From Gorsachius magnificus (taxonomy: Eukaryota; Chordata; Aves; Pelecaniformes; Ardeidae): a stretch of 64,000 nucleotides of DNA. This document shows positions 1 to 13,480 of this stretch, one piece after another. A program made the position numbers and the translations under genes. Where the stretch lies: NCBI GenBank assembly GCA_034008185.1, contig CM067084.1:59534599-59598598 (forward strand). The letters run 5' to 3'. Each line of letters begins with the position of its first letter. The stretch's first letter is position 1. The notes beneath the pieces are model-generated. The model did not search any database and had not been told where the DNA came from. It was given only the letters and a program-made list of their open reading frames with translations.

Positions 1-365
1 GTGAGACCACTGTAATTCTGCAGCTTATCAGTTTGAACACAGAAAAGTATTAAGGTGAGTAGAGATAAATGGTGGCTGTCTTCTGAGTTGACAGCTGGTC
101 TTGTTTTCTAAATGTGTGCTGTCACAGTAAGCATGATTGGGAAAAGTAGTCATATTTTTAAGAGTATAAATACTTTGCATAGTTACTCCACATGTGGAAC
201 TTACTTAAAGAAAAAAGCCCACGCTACAACAAAGGCCCTGTTGTGAAGAGCCTGAGAACTGATGGTGAGCAGCTGTGTGTGTACCCATGAGTAATGTATC
301 ACCCTTTCAATGAGATCAATGCAACTAAAAGTGTTGATAACTGCCCATTTTGAGCGTGTCTCCAA
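1..365. other. AT-rich sequence, nothing recognised
   Basis: No coding pattern, known repeat or RNA gene is recognisable. It is ordinary AT-rich DNA leading into the GC-rich block that starts near 366. Confidence 0.5.
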
Positions 366-770
366 GTGTCAGGGCTGCGTGGGCCCATGAAGCTGGGAGC
401 TGCAGGGACACTGCAGCAGGGTGGCAGGGCAAGGGCTAGGCCCTGTCCCACTGCCCTGGCCAGGAGCAGGGCAGGCTGGAGGGCAGCCGGGGCAGCCCTA
501 GCCCCAGACATCGGGCACCTCCCTGGGGATGGGCTGAAGTTGGGCTGCCATGTGGGCTCATGGCTGGGCCTGGCTCCGCAGGGCCCATGGCCGGGCAGGG
601 CAGGGCTGTGGGGAGCTGAAGGCCAGCTCTGCTGTGGCATTGCTGGGGCAGGGGCTGATGGATCCAGTGGACTGAAATGGCATCCTGGGCAGGGCGGCAG
701 ACCCGTGGTGGAGGGACGGGCAAGGCACATGGGTGTTCTCAGAGCCCTGATAAAAAGAACCTTGAGGAAG
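366..770. other. GC-rich block, unclassified
   Basis: About 400 bases are strikingly richer in G and C than everything around them, with many short GGGCAGG and GGGCTGG repeats on the plus strand. Open frames run through it on both strands, but their translations are low-complexity Gly/Ala/Pro/Arg with no family signature, so I read them as by-products of composition. A TATA-like GATAAAAAGA lies at its right edge near 749. It could be an unclassified retroelement fragment, a small CpG-poor GC island or a decayed LTR; the sequence alone does not decide. Confidence 0.4.
593..613 (+). other. Potential G-quadruplex motif
   Basis: Four G-tracts of three or four bases are separated by loops of 2, 2 and 4 bases (GGG-CA-GGG-CA-GGG-CTGT-GGGG). 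This fits the classical intramolecular G-quadruplex pattern. Whether it folds is inference. Confidence 0.55.
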
Positions 771-799
771 GTGGGATATACATAATGAAACATGGCAAT

Positions 800-3700
800 T
801 CCTCACTAGGAAAGGACCGGGACTCAGTACAAAAGCATCTGTAGAGAAACTATGTTCCCCTGTACACATAATTCATTGCAATGATTATACTGTAGTTTTT
901 TATTTTTCTTTTTCATGCTTAACATCCTTTTCCAATCTGATGATATGATTCTTTTTTCCATGTCTTTAGACCAATACAATTTATTTAATTCACTCAAGAT
1001 TTCTCAGGTTTTGCATTTATTTTGGTTTATTTATAACAAGGTTAGGTCCTCATGGAGTAGAGCTGAACCTCTAAAGCAAAGATCAATAAGGGTCAGACCA
1101 AAGACAGATGGCATTTGTTCTGGGTTTGTTTCATTTTCCAGTCGTTATATTTCTTTTCCTAAATGTCTTCTGGTTTTCCTGTTATTATAAATATCTTGGG
1201 TCTCATAGGTAAAAACGTGTCTGATTAAATGATTCTATCTTGTGACAAATGCATTTTGCCACATGACCAAATTAAAGCAATTGTCATTTTTTGACAAGAT
1301 GTAAAAGCTCTTTCAAATTTACTTCTCACCCTTGTGCTGAGACTTGAGTTTGAGGCTGAGGGAACAGACACTCAGGTCTAACATATTTTCACAAGAATTT
1401 ATGTACCCCAAACTTCCATGTTAAAGAGTAATCATGCTATAGATCAGAGATGTATTTTTTTTGTTGTTGTGGCAAAAATGATGTTTAAGATGCCAAAACA
1501 TTTAGTGATTTCAGTAGAATAATTATAGCAATAAAAGTATATTAAAATAAATTTAGAGAACCACAAGAATAAAATAATAAATAGTACTCTAATATGAAAT
1601 TATCTTTTTTAATAGGCATAAGTAATTAATGAATTATAAAATATTTTGTCACAATTAATTGTATTTTGTAAATGAGATACTTCAAGAGTGCTTTATGTTG
1701 TGTACTACAATTAACTCTAAAGTTGGATCAATTTTTTTTCTGTATTGGATAAACACTAAAATAGGTACAAGAATGAATTTTGTTCTTAGAGATATTGTTC
1801 ATAGTGCCAGGAAGCCTATTAGAAACCAAGTATCCATCAAACCTGCCCTATACTAGTATACATGCTAGTATACTCTAGTATACATAGAGACAAGCTGCAT
1901 GGTAAATTAACTTCTAGTTGTGGATAGTCTAACTTTAAATTAAATTGTTTGGATTACTTATGTTGTTTTCTGCCCTTAATTTTATTTGGGCATGGATTTC
2001 TACATTCAGTTATTGGAAAGACCATATTGTTTATCTCTATATGATTAAGATTTCCCCAGAATATTGTATTTCTACAGTTCCAGCACAAAGTGAGAAACTG
2101 AAAGTATATTGAGTTATTTTCTATTTAATAAACAGCAAACACATAGTGGTTTTTATTATTTTTATAGTAATTCAGGTCTGTAGTTTAAAATTTTTTATCA
2201 CTGAAAGATAACAGAAAAAAGTAAAGGGTAATAAATGGAATTTCTGACTATCAACAGAAAACCTTTCATTTTAAAAGAATACATAAATAAAACCTAGTGC
2301 CTTACCTATCTCAGACAGACATCCACAGTATAGCCAAGGTATTTGTTTGTTCCATATTTTTGTTCCTTAACAGGCAATAGTGTGTGGCTCAGTACACAGG
2401 TCCAGTGGAGAAACTAAGAAACCCTCCTTTATGCCTGGGTTTTGAATCAAACCTTATATTCATATCTTGTCAAGTTTTTTGTCCTTTTCCATTCTCTTAT
2501 TCACTGGGTTGAGAGTACCTCGTACATTTCCAGATATTCTGTGGAATAGAACGACTTATTTTTATAAACCAGCATTTGATATTATAAAAACCGCTTATCA
2601 TACATGTTTATGATCCAGTCTGCAAGATTTATTTGTAGTGTATTTTAGAATCTATTTTCAGAAAGATTCATTAGCTTCATGAATCTTTCTCCATTTCTGA
2701 GATTCAAATGGTAAAACTGTGTTTTATTTCTGACAACCTGTAGAGTTAAATCACATAAGGATGGCAATAATTAGATAGCTAGGAAAGAAACCCTTTTATT
2801 TATATATATTCACAGGGATGGAAATATATTACGAGGCAAGCCTTTGTAACGCTTCAGTTATTTCTTGAGTGTCAGCAGTTAGATATATTTCATCTGACAC
2901 TGTAAACATGAAACCTGAGACTTAAAACTGAATTATACATGTCTTTACAGTTTCTATTTGTCTGTTTGTTTGTTTTCTGGGTTTATATACAGTAATTGAA
3001 GGGAAAACTGAGCTGAAACAATGTAATTTCTAATTCCTTCTATGTTTATCAATATAACAGTGAAAGGACCTACAGGTTAGGTTTTATTGACTTTACTCAG
3101 TTTTAAAGGAATTCAATTTTTTTTAGCCTGAGAAGGACGCGTATCTCTTATTTCAATTTATCTCCAAGCAGTCATTTCTAGCATTGCTATGTTCATTACA
3201 ATGTTTTGTCTTGGTTCTGAATTCATTCCTTATCTGTTAACCTTCTTTTTTCCATTAGCTGATGAAAACTGAAGGATATAGTATATCCTGGCATCGCTGC
3301 TATATTCTTCTGAATGCAGCTGTACAGAACGGAGAATGGAAATGCTATCTTGGAAGAAAATTCCCCTATAAAATGTTTTTGCAGCTCATATCCAAATTAA
3401 TTTGAATACTCTAGCATCCCTAATTGTGTAATAGAAAGTTGGGAATGAGAATGGGAGGTCAGGCTATAAATAACTAACTTATGATATTGAGAAGAATAAC
3501 CTCGAAAATAGCGAGACTGAAATCTCATTGGGCAATGAACATGAGGAAGTTTACAAGCATGTGACACGTTAATAAATTATTTATTCATATATTTGAGTCT
3601 GAATTATTTTTGAAATTATTTTTTAATGTGCTTTTACTTAATGTTATTGCCGATACCTCTGTGTAATAAGCAAAGAAGTTCACGTTATGGAGACTAGAAG

Positions 3701-6700
3701 CCATATATATGTTCAATGGATTAAGTACTACCAGAATTCCATTTAGGCATTAGAAAACAATTCCTTTTGAAATATTTTTATTATTATTAAGGAATAATTA
3801 TAATTATTAATATGTGTACCTTGACATTCTTTCAAAACATATTAACTGTTGAGTAGTCTGGTTCAGAGAGTTATGTATTAGATTACAGATCAAATACATA
3901 ATCTGATAAATTCTAAATTAAAAAACAAAAACCACAGAAGGCCCAGTTCTGCAAGATGTGCAATAAAAATTTTGGAATTTTTTTCCTGTTTTTTCGTTCT
4001 GTAGCTCCAAACCAAAATGCTCAGCCAATTTCAGACCAGGGTTTCTATCTGTGTGGTTAGTGTAGAAAAATATTTGTTTAATGCTACCTAAGCAGGAAAG
4101 GGCAGTCAGTGTTTGAACATTTCCTGGTAAGCTAAAGACCTGAAAGAAATCCATCTTTCTAAATGACAACTTGTTCTTTGCTCAGCTGTTAGGGAAGTAT
4201 CACATATACCATTCATTACACAAGGAAGATTTTATTGCTGTAACAGGGCACATTGAATTTAATGTTCACTGAGGACATCATGCAGTTCACAGGACTGAGT
4301 CACACAAACTGCAGTCAAGCGAGCCTTTTTTGAGCAAACTAGATAAAAGGAAGGAAAAAATCTTTCTTCAGATACGTGCTGGATCCTAGACTTACCTAAA
4401 GGGGAACTCGGGGGGGGGGGGGGGGGGTGGGAAACCACAAAACCCTCTCAGAAAGGAACTTGGAATTGAAAGAACTAAGTCATACTCATGTATTAATGAG
4501 AAGAAGAGAACATTCAGTTTCTTATCACTCGAGTTTTCTAGTTGAGTACCATTCCTTATGGTATCAACTGCTATGAATTGAAAAATGTGGTGGGAAAGTA
4601 CAGAACTCACTGGGTGCTTTCCTTTCGAGCTGCACTTACAGTAGTGACTGGTGCAGCACCATTAAAAATTTTCATTTTGAAGGACTTGCATGCTTCAAGG
4701 AAATTCCGTTTATATGGAAGTCTTCTGGTCAGGTTTAATTCATGTGTGTCTGACAAGCTCTGTCTGCACATTATTGTGATACCTCAGCCATTTTTCTAAA
4801 TACCTCAGTGACTTTTAGAAGGGGAAGGTAAGTAATCATGCAGTAAAGAAATAATCTTAAGCAGTTGTTCATCAGGCAGTATAGCCTTCAGAACGTGATC
4901 AAAAGCATTCTTTCTGGTGTGCTTTTGCATTGTTCCCTTTTGATATTACATGTGATAGACACAAAATGCAATCCAATAAATGCTCTATAATTAAATACAA
5001 TTACTTTTTCTCAGAAAGAGTCAGACATCACTAAACTATTTAATATTAAATAATACTTTTGATTAAATATTATGGTCTCAAATGTCAAAGCATAAATAAT
5101 GTGAAAAACTTTAAGTCCTCTGACACTTTGAGGTTAAAAAAACAGTACCTTGAGATACTGTTGCATTGTTATCAGCAACTCTATATCAGTGTAAAAAGCA
5201 CTCAATATTAAGCTGTGGCTGCAATAGCAGAGGTAGTGCAAAAATGCAGTGATGATGTTTGAGTTTCCTTTGTTACTTTTTCAGTTGTTAAATGGATTCC
5301 ATGGAAAAGTCAAAGTCTTTCTCTCTGGTCCTACCCATATGTTGAGACAGTGAAGTGTTAGTTCCCTGCTACATTGTGTTCTTAGTTTCAATCCTAATTG
5401 TATCCAAATACAAACACAAGATTGAGTAATAATTTGCTTACATTAAAGTAGCCAATCAACCAAATACCCAAGTCAAGAAACAAAAAAACTCTGAAAATCA
5501 ATAATAATAATAATATCTTATAACTTTCTCTTTTTCATTTTCTGACCCTCTGTTCACTAATATTTCTTCTAACTCCATGTCTTTTTAAGCAGTAAATTCT
5601 ATCATAGCATGTTTCATCTCAGTCCTGTTGCAAATCTTTGGTTGCTACTTAGTCACCTGTTTAGGAATAACATACTGGCCAGGAAACTTACATTATGCCA
5701 TTTAAATAGCTTCATGAATATGTAACAGTTTTTTAAAAGTATTGGTACATGAAAACAAGTCCTCAGATAACTTGCACCCTTGATAAATTTGGTTTCTATT
5801 ATAAATGGATTACTGGAGAGAGTGCAGATGTCATTCCTATCCTCCCCAGCAACAAGTCTTATTGATTCTCCAGGGTTATTTCCTTGCTTCTGCAATGTTT
5901 TCTTAATGAAAAACAGAAATTTGAAGGCTGCAGATCTTCTGATTTTCCTATTGTGGGTGTGGCATACTCTTGATGCAATCTTAATTTGATATGCATTCCA
6001 AAATCACAGCTAAATCTGGATTCCACCCTTATAGAAAGAGAAGACATGGAAAGAAAAACTCCTCTAAGTACTGGGACTGTCAACCTTTCTGCTGATCAGA
6101 GGGCGTAGGGTTGTGTCTTTTCAGAGTCAAAGGACAGTAGGGTATCAATTATGAGCTGACACCTGGAGCTGACCAGAAGAGAATATGTATCAAAATAAGG
6201 ATAGTTCCAAAAAGAATAGAAATAACAAGCCTGTGAAATTTTTAGCAAAAGTAGAAAGTGGTGAAATAATTGAAGAAATGTTTATTTCAAAAAATAAGCT
6301 GGTTTTATTTCAGAAGCTAGGTGATGAATGTTTAGGAAAATAACCTGTAATATGAGGTGTACTCTATATATACTCTAGCCATTATGCTAGTTATTATGTC
6401 TAAAAAAACCCTAAAAGAAAAACAAACAAACAAAACCCCCAAACCCTGTCTGCTTAAAATCCTATGGAAAACAAACAAACAAAATGTTTCCATGACAAAG
6501 TTTAGCTTTAACTACCTTCATAGAGAATGAATACATCTTTAAAAGCACACTAGCTGTACTTCTGCAAAAATCCTCGGAAATAAAGAATGTGTTGCTCAAT
6601 CCCCCACATCTTTCCTCCAGGAAGATATCTTAAGAACAAATTTCTTCACTGAAGGAGACTGAAGCAGAAAGAACCGGAAATGTGTAAAATGTACTCATTA

Positions 6701-8489
6701 CTCTTAACAATAATCATAAAATCATGCAAAAAAAAAAAATAGGGGGCACACTGCTGGCACCGTAAATATATGTTAAAAGAGGAAAAGATGTGATTGGTTT
6801 TAAAATACTGCAGTGTACATGTTCTGTATAGTCAGTGTGGCTTCTTAGATGAAAGCTGCATCACTATCATAATGCAACATTAGGACCCAGTATAAGATGC
6901 CTCATCAATTCTATATTGTAAAAAGGGTAATATTATGGATGATAATTCTTTGATTCCCCTATTAAGCCTGAGCAATGGCACAATTTCATTTGATTTTCTG
7001 CTCTAAATCTGTATCTAGGGTGACTGCACTGGAAGTAATGTGACCCTTTTTTTAGCTTTATGTAAAATAGCACCATTTTTCTAATTTTATGTAGTTTTCT
7101 TTCTGCAGACTTCACATGCGCAAAATCCCTACCAATATCAAAGGTGAATAAGGACACCAGGACTTAATCTGTGATAAACAGCTTCTGGATGCTATTTCTT
7201 AATCTCACATATATGTATGTGAATATATCCAGTAGGTAGGGTATTGTTATGTTTTATTATCAGCAATAAAATTAAACGTTTAATTGTAATCTTCAAAAAG
7301 CCCTACAACTGAAAGAAGAGGTACTGAAGGTATCAGGGGCTCTTATGGAAGAACAGCATACTTATTATTGGGGACTCTGGGAAAGCTGAATACCAAAATA
7401 ATTGAGTAAACTAAACAGGATCATGCTGTAGCTAAACAAATATGGTAAGAAAAGCCAGGCAAGGCTTCCTGGCTTGAAATACCACTCATTTGGAAAAGAC
7501 ACATATTAGATGACAATTTCCAACTTTATTTTAACTGAAATACTGCAAATGGTAAATTATCATCCATATAAATGAATTACCAACAGTGAGTCACAAATGA
7601 ACTTGGCATTAGTTTTCTGTACTTGTTCATTTCAGACACAGGTTATTAAGATGCTCAAGATCAGAAGAAGGAATTGGGTAAAGCATCTGATTGTAATATT
7701 GGATATTCTAGACTTGTATTCTGTGATCCAGGTGCTTATCACTCATGGTAAGTAACAAAACAACATTCTGTTGAAGATTGTTGGTAGAGGTAGAAAATGT
7801 AAGAAATTTAAAAAATACTTTTTCAGAGCAGTGCTTAAACTTCTAATAGATATCCCTCCAGGTATGCAGCCCAAAGGATATTACTGTGAGTGGCACATCT
7901 AATTTTCAATGGAGGTTCTATTAAGTTAGGAAACTACACCTTGATTCACTGAATGGAACTGTGGTGGCGTTTCCCAAATATTTATAATTGCAGAGATACA
8001 TTATGACTCCACCGTGGTTTAACATTTCAGGCAATATTACCCAATACTTTCTCCTGAAAATTTAGTGAGGAATACGCCTAAAGACTATATATAATTTTAA
8101 CAATGAATTGTACACTCCTACTTTAACCCCACAATACAATTTCAAGCACATTTTGGCACAAAGTTACTGAAATGAACTGAGTGCTGTATTTTTCCTGGAG
8201 GAAGGCTAGAGTGATGCAGTGTATGGCTGAGATACTAGTAGTGACATTTTCAGATATAATGGAGCTTATTTCACTAATTTGTCCTGAGTGACCATCATGC
8301 CAGATGCAGCCTAAGTCACAAACTAAATGAGCTGAGTGAACATTTGAATGGAGATGGCCCACAGATGAAGGGAATATGGTCTGTGTATATGTCAAAAGAC
8401 AGGAAAGGGGTGGTAGTAGTGGCTGTTGAAAAAATAATGAATAATGTAGGACCTGAGCATGATGCAAATGGCATGGAATAAGGGATGGA
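800..8489. other. AT-rich gene-free stretch
   Basis: Long AT-rich sequence with only short spurious open frames whose translations look random. It holds an 18-G run at 4410-4427 and small A/T simple repeats, such as the ATA triplets near 5505 and AAAC repeats near 6421. I see no CR1 or LTR signature here. Ancient repeats or conserved non-coding elements could be present but cannot be recognised without alignment. Confidence 0.5.
4410..4427 (+). repeat. Homopolymer run of 18 G
   Basis: Eighteen consecutive G, preceded by AACTC and followed by TGGGAAACC. Such runs are hard to sequence and assemble, so the length may be unreliable. Confidence 0.9.
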
Positions 8490-8990
8490 CTTTCACTGGG
8501 TTTGGCTGGGAAGAAGTTAATTTTCTTCACAGCAGTCTGTATGGTGCTGTGTTTTAGCTTGGTGACCAAAACTGTGTTGATAACACACCACTGCTTTAGC
8601 TATTCCTGTATAGTGCTTACAGTGTCAAGGCCTTCTCTGTTTCTTACTCTGTCCCATGCTCCTGACAGCAAGTAGGCTAGGGGTGTGCAAGAGATAGGGA
8701 AGGGACACAGCCAGGACACCTGAACATAACTCACCAAGGGGATATTTCATACCATATGATGTCATGCTCAGCAATAAAACTGGGAGTGAGTTTTCCCAAA
8801 GTAGCTGCTACTCAAGGACTGGCAGGGCATTGGTCTGCTGGAGGCAAAGGATTGCTTTTGTACCACTCCTTTTTTTCTCTGTCCCCATCACTTACCAGAC
8901 TGCCTTTATCTCAACCCATGAGTTTGTTTCTCACTTTTGCACTTCCAATTCTCTCCCCCATCCCACTGGATGGGGTCTTACCTGCTACCT
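8490..8990 (+). mobile_element. Old ERVL-type LTR, 3' end missing
   Basis: This is a diverged relative of the younger LTRs at 45094, 48311 and 56137. Shared blocks in the same order are GGCTGGGAAGAAGTTAATT near 8503, GTTGATAACACACC near 8575, CATACCATATGATGTCATGC near 8750, the CTTTATCTCAACCC block near 8905, and CTCTCCCCCATCCCACTGGA near 8952. The terminal part that ends in AACCACGACA in the young copies is absent, so the element is truncated near 8990. It also shares GTGCTTACAGTGTCAAGGCC with the fragment at 33640-33844, so those two probably belong to the same older subfamily. No internal retroviral sequence adjoins it. Confidence 0.65.
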
Positions 8991-9269
8991 GGGGCCAACT
9001 CAATATATATATAGAAAAGGGAAGTATAATGATACAATTAAAATTCTTATAGCCCTTTTGTTTCTACCCTTTTTCTGGTGTTATGCTCCCATTTACCATG
9101 TTACAATCCAATTTTGTTTGGACGAGAGGAAGGACCCCTTGCTTTCTAGCTGACCTCGTCTAGACAAGTCTGGGAGGCCAGGGGCGGCTGGACCAACCTC
9201 TCGTTTCAGGCTCAATCCCTTTGAGCGAGATTAAGACATAAACGAGGTCAGATGTCTTAAGTCCACCTG

Positions 9270-9275
9270 TTTATT
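9270..9275 (-). promoter_or_regulatory. LTR poly(A) signal AATAAA
   Basis: AATAAA on the minus strand, in the context AATTAATAAACAGGTGGACT, is shared with the sister LTR. It would end retroviral transcripts at the R/U5 border. Confidence 0.7.
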
Positions 9276-9531
9276 AATTGTTCTGGGGAAAGAGAGAAAG
9301 CAGCAACAGGAAAGGAAGGAAGGAAAGATAAGAAATAAAGCAAGAGTTCTGGACAGAAGAGAGCAGACAGTCACCACCATGGATCTGTGGTGTCCCGGGG
9401 GGGTCCGTGCTTCTGCGGTTTTTGGTGATTGCACACGGAATCTTTGGTGGTCTCTTCACGAGGTCAGTGATCTTTCTCTGGCGTCTTTGATGGTCTCCCA
9501 CGAGGTCCCCCTGCAGTCTGAGACTGCAGCC

Positions 9532-9540
9532 TTTTTTATA
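9532..9540 (-). promoter_or_regulatory. TATA box of solo LTR
   Basis: On the minus strand TATAAAAAA follows CTGTGCTC, matching the TATA box of the sister LTR at 37150. It would define the LTR's U3/R promoter. Confidence 0.7.
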
Positions 9541-9782
9541 GAGCACAGTCCAGCACATGCGCACACATTTTGCGTGCTTTACTTTTGGCGGGCAGGGTCA
9601 GGGTTCTGCTTGCATGCTTTAAGTAGCAGCAAACAACAAGCTTTGGTGGGCAGGTGGCCCTGCCTGGGTGTCCACTGCTTCAGCCAGCCTGCAAGCCACC
9701 TTGCCTGCGGCAATGCTGATCTTTGCACATTGCCACACAAAGGAGCAAGCTTTGAGACAGTTAGCTGGCTATTCCCACACCA

Positions 9783-12700
9783 TCCTCTTCTGTGTCCTAA
9801 GGTTGTTGGCTGGGTGAAAGAGATGGGGAGGAGGGCATGTTATAGTGAGTTGTCAGCATCTGCATTCATCTGCTGGGAGGAATACCATGCTCCTGTTGAT
9901 GGTTTCTTTTTTCTTGCTTTAGGATCCACTTGGAACAATGTTTACATGTTTGCTAACATGCTTTTACACCTCTGGTCTTTTTTCAGTGGTCTGCAGCTCC
10001 ACATTACTCCAAATTTATGATACATGGTGCCTTTTATGTCTTCTAGACAGTTTTTTCCACATCTGCATTTCTTTAATTGACTATGGGTGAGCTGTTTATA
10101 GTCCTGGGGTCTTTTGTGCCAGACCTACATCCCATGCCTTACCCCGTGCCTGCACTCTTCTGCACCACCTCCTTTCCCTCCACTTCTGAAGGCATCTGCT
10201 ATTGTATCAGACCTGTATTTGTCTATATTATGTTGTTATGTTAGTGTTGTAAACATCTCATTCTGCACAGAGTAACTACTTGTTACTGCTGTCTATATAA
10301 AACTTGTGTCGTACCATGCACAGATAAACAAAAGTAAAATAAATTAGCCTTAGACACCTGGTCTATTAGAGAAAATGCTATTAGAGCTAAACGAAGTGAA
10401 AACAAATCTACAAGAAAGTTGAGAAAACATCAGACAGAGCAAGTCTGAGAAGCATCAGTTGTGACATGTCCAGCTTCAGTACAAAGCTCATGACTCATCG
10501 CTAGTCAGTACTCTGCTAAAGGGCTACATGTTTACAATAGGACAAGGAGAAAGAAAGTAAGAATTCCATTTTGCGGATTTGGCTAAGAAGCAGATAATAG
10601 ACACTTTGGAAAGAGTAGTTTCACTGGAATGTGTAGAGTAAAAAGCCATGTGAGTCTGGATCACTCTGCATAAGCGTTCACACAGAAGGCATTTAGTAAG
10701 CATACAAAAGTGTTGGAAAGTGGGGTTTGGGATTTTGTTATTCTTCAAGATGGGCTTGTTTAACGTAATATTTTAATTCAAAAGAATAAAATTCAGAAAA
10801 GTCAAAAAAGAGGACTAAGAGTTCATGGGGGTATTGTATTTCCAAGCAATATGCAATGGAAATGAGTAACATCCCTGGAGCAAATGCAGTAACTAGGAAA
10901 AAGTGATGAGTAACTGCTGCTTCTGTGGCAGAAAATTAGAAGTAAAGAGCACCTCATCTAAAAGAGTGTCTTCCCCCTTCAGACAAAAATAGTCCTCACC
11001 AAGTAGGAGTACAAACTGCATTTAATTGGTATAGCATGTAAATAATTTTTGTAATCATATGGATGAAAGACCGCGTAATCTCTAATCAGTATTATTGTTT
11101 GGTTAACAAGTTAATCTTCCTGAAAATAAAATTATAGTTAGGGTGAGAGGGAAGGCAACAATATTGGTAAACTTTTCTTTTCACCAGAACTAAACAATAT
11201 GAAGTGGCAAGTTTCAAGGGTTGTGTGAAGTCCCTGAGTGCAGAGTGGCAAGTGTCTGCTTCCATTTCTTACAGCAGGCTAGATTCAAGAATTCATGGGC
11301 TATTTCTGTATATAGGACTGCATTCACAGCAAGCATTCACAAGTATTCAAGGAAAATTCTCTTAATTTCATCTGAATGTATAGTAAATTTTACAGCTTAT
11401 AACTGCAGCTTATTCAGGTAGCGGTGAAAATAATTCTTTTGCATTTGCATGCAGATAAATGCATGCCTACCTAACAAAACCCTAAGCAAGTTATGGTCAG
11501 AGTTTTATTCCATGTAATTAGGATAGTATTGCTATTGCTATAGTCAAATTCTTTGGAAAAGTTAATTCAGTTTGACAAAAATTGGAAAAACAGTGAGTCT
11601 CATTAGGAAGTAGACATGACTGTGGATAGATTTTTGAGAAATAACGACGTAACTTTTGTGACACAAAGTTAGGGGGGGTTGTATCTGAGGACATCAGTAT
11701 GGAGTAAGCTACTTCAGAGACCAATAACAGAATTTTATAAAGCCTTATTTGTTGATTAAATTGTTGCTATTGAAAACAGTGAAACTGAACTGGGCTAAAA
11801 TCCAAAACAAAATTAATCTCATTAGAAATTGCTGGGTATTTTAAAAATTGAAGTACATTATATAACCAACTATTTAGGTTCCTAATTTAGGCATACAGAT
11901 TTCAAAATCTTGGCTTATTTGACTAGGAGTAAGGACCATATTGTAAAGAATTGCTATGAGATGCAATCAACTAGTTCAATTTTAATTTTTTGCCTTTTTT
12001 TCTTTTTTTGCTTCAAAAAAGTATAGAACATATCATAACTTAAAATGAAAATAATTGGGAATAGCATGTTAAAAATAATGCTTCTGAAAGCAATTTCGCA
12101 TTTTCCTTGATACTTCAGACTCAATGAATGTGTTTGGTAGGTAGAAAGAATTGAAGACAAAGTGACAGATAAATTATTTTAAAAGATAAAGCAAGAAGTG
12201 GCTGGAAGAGTGACAGGAAAAAAAAACCCACAACAGTTTGAGGAGCAATGGCAATACAAAGATCAAGAAGCTAATTAACCAAGGAAAAGTTAAAAATAAA
12301 TAAATAACTTGCCCTCATTTATTTCTTTGGGTGACAGAAGAGTTCTTCATTCATATCTTTGTTAGACAACTGACAGTTGTTAACAGCCTGAAAGGAAGTA
12401 AAATACCCAACAGTCACATAGAGATCTCTCAGTTTTAAAAAAATATTTTGGTTATCTCAATTTTATGTTAGTTATGTTAACAATTCATAGAAATAGTCAT
12501 ATATGCAATTTTTAATTTTGTGATTTACATATATTAAATACCTTTTTCCTTTACCGGGTTTTGAGAATACTTTTAATCATCATGCATAAAGGACAAAAAA
12601 TAATCCTCTGGACCAATACAAAGGTACATGAAAGGTAGATATTGCACAACATTTATTTTCATTTACGATCACTATTCACTATTTTTTGTGGTTAAGACTG

Positions 12701-12959
12701 ACAAGAAAAGGCTAAGTCTAGTTGAGGTTACTAGACTATGAAGCTGATGCTATTAAGATGTTTCCAGCGAGACTCTAAATTACATGTTTTTCATCATGTT
12801 CATATGAACGCATTATGTTACTCTTCTGTCAGAGTCCAATAATCTCTAACCAGGTTCTTTTAAATATTCCACACATGGAGGGTATAATGTTCAATAAGTG
12901 AAGCTGATATTAAAGATGGTTGATGTTACATGGGATTTAGACTTAGCAGAGTGATACAA
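9783..12959. other. Gene-free stretch
   Basis: Sequence from the LTR edge to about 12.96 kb is AT-rich and shows no recognisable element. A long open frame on the plus strand crosses from the antisense of the LTR into 10020, but its product resembles nothing. Confidence 0.45.
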
Positions 12960-13480
12960 ATATATTGCATAACAGAACAAATGTGAGTTACACTTAACAA
13001 AATACACAGCAACTGCAATACACAGTTCATTCACAATACCGGTGTGATTGCCTTACCGGTCTCTACAATGTGCTCATCTTCACAGTGTTGGGCATCCCCA
13101 GTCACTGGGAAGGAACACACGGGTTGAAGACAGCTGAAGCCTGTTACTCCCTTCAAAATATTTTTGCTAGTTGTCTAGTTTTTATACACTGTATTGAGTT
13201 CCTATATTCACTCTTCTCCCTTCCTGCCCCCATGACAGTCTGGCTAACTGAGAGACACGTTCACAGTCTTTCAATGAACTCGGGGAGAAACATTTACACC
13301 GCCTGTTGATCCACTTGTGTCCCCTTCTTGTTGACATCCAGTCAGCCTCTCTGCAGCAGCTATGGTCAGCCACAGCCTGCGTTGTTCCCTGAGCTTCGTG
13401 GGCTCCTCTCCCTTGCCCACCTCCTCTGAGCATTCTTCCATTTCAGGGGTCTATTGGTCAGCCACATCTTCCTTCTGAAA
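12960..13480 (-). mobile_element. Possible decayed LTR (minus)
   Basis: This block is more GC-rich and mixed in composition than its flanks. On the minus strand it has a TATA-like GTATAAAAACTAG near 13180, a pyrimidine/purine-biased upstream part (13200-13480), and a downstream part with repeated ACCGG. The layout resembles a U3-R-U5 promoter unit of an avian ERV. I cannot match it to another copy in the window, so the identity is tentative. Confidence 0.3.

Larger units (their letters stand above)
9119..9782 (-). mobile_element. Solo LTR, ERV1-like family A (minus)
   Basis: Read on the minus strand this is a complete LTR of about 660 bp, starting TGGTGTGGGAATAGCC and ending near CTCTCGTCCA. 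It aligns along its length with the plus-strand copy at 36859-37550. It carries a TATA box, a poly(A) signal and a C/T-rich tract with repeated CTTTCCTTCC. No gag, pol, env or primer-binding site lies on either side, so it is a solo LTR. Relative to the other copy it has an extra segment of about 19 bases (with GTCTAGACGAGGTC) close to its 3' end. I could not find a convincing target-site duplication, so the termini are good to a few bases only. The ERV1 placement is inferred from motif order. Confidence 0.8.

Noticed and set aside
299..869. Overlapping open frames of 90-165 codons on both strands as a GC-rich gene
   Set aside because: Both strands are open at once and the products are low-complexity with no domain, which is what GC-rich composition produces.
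9379..10020. Plus-strand open frame of 213 codons
   Set aside because: It is mostly the antisense of a solo LTR and runs on into unrelated flank; the product has no family signature.
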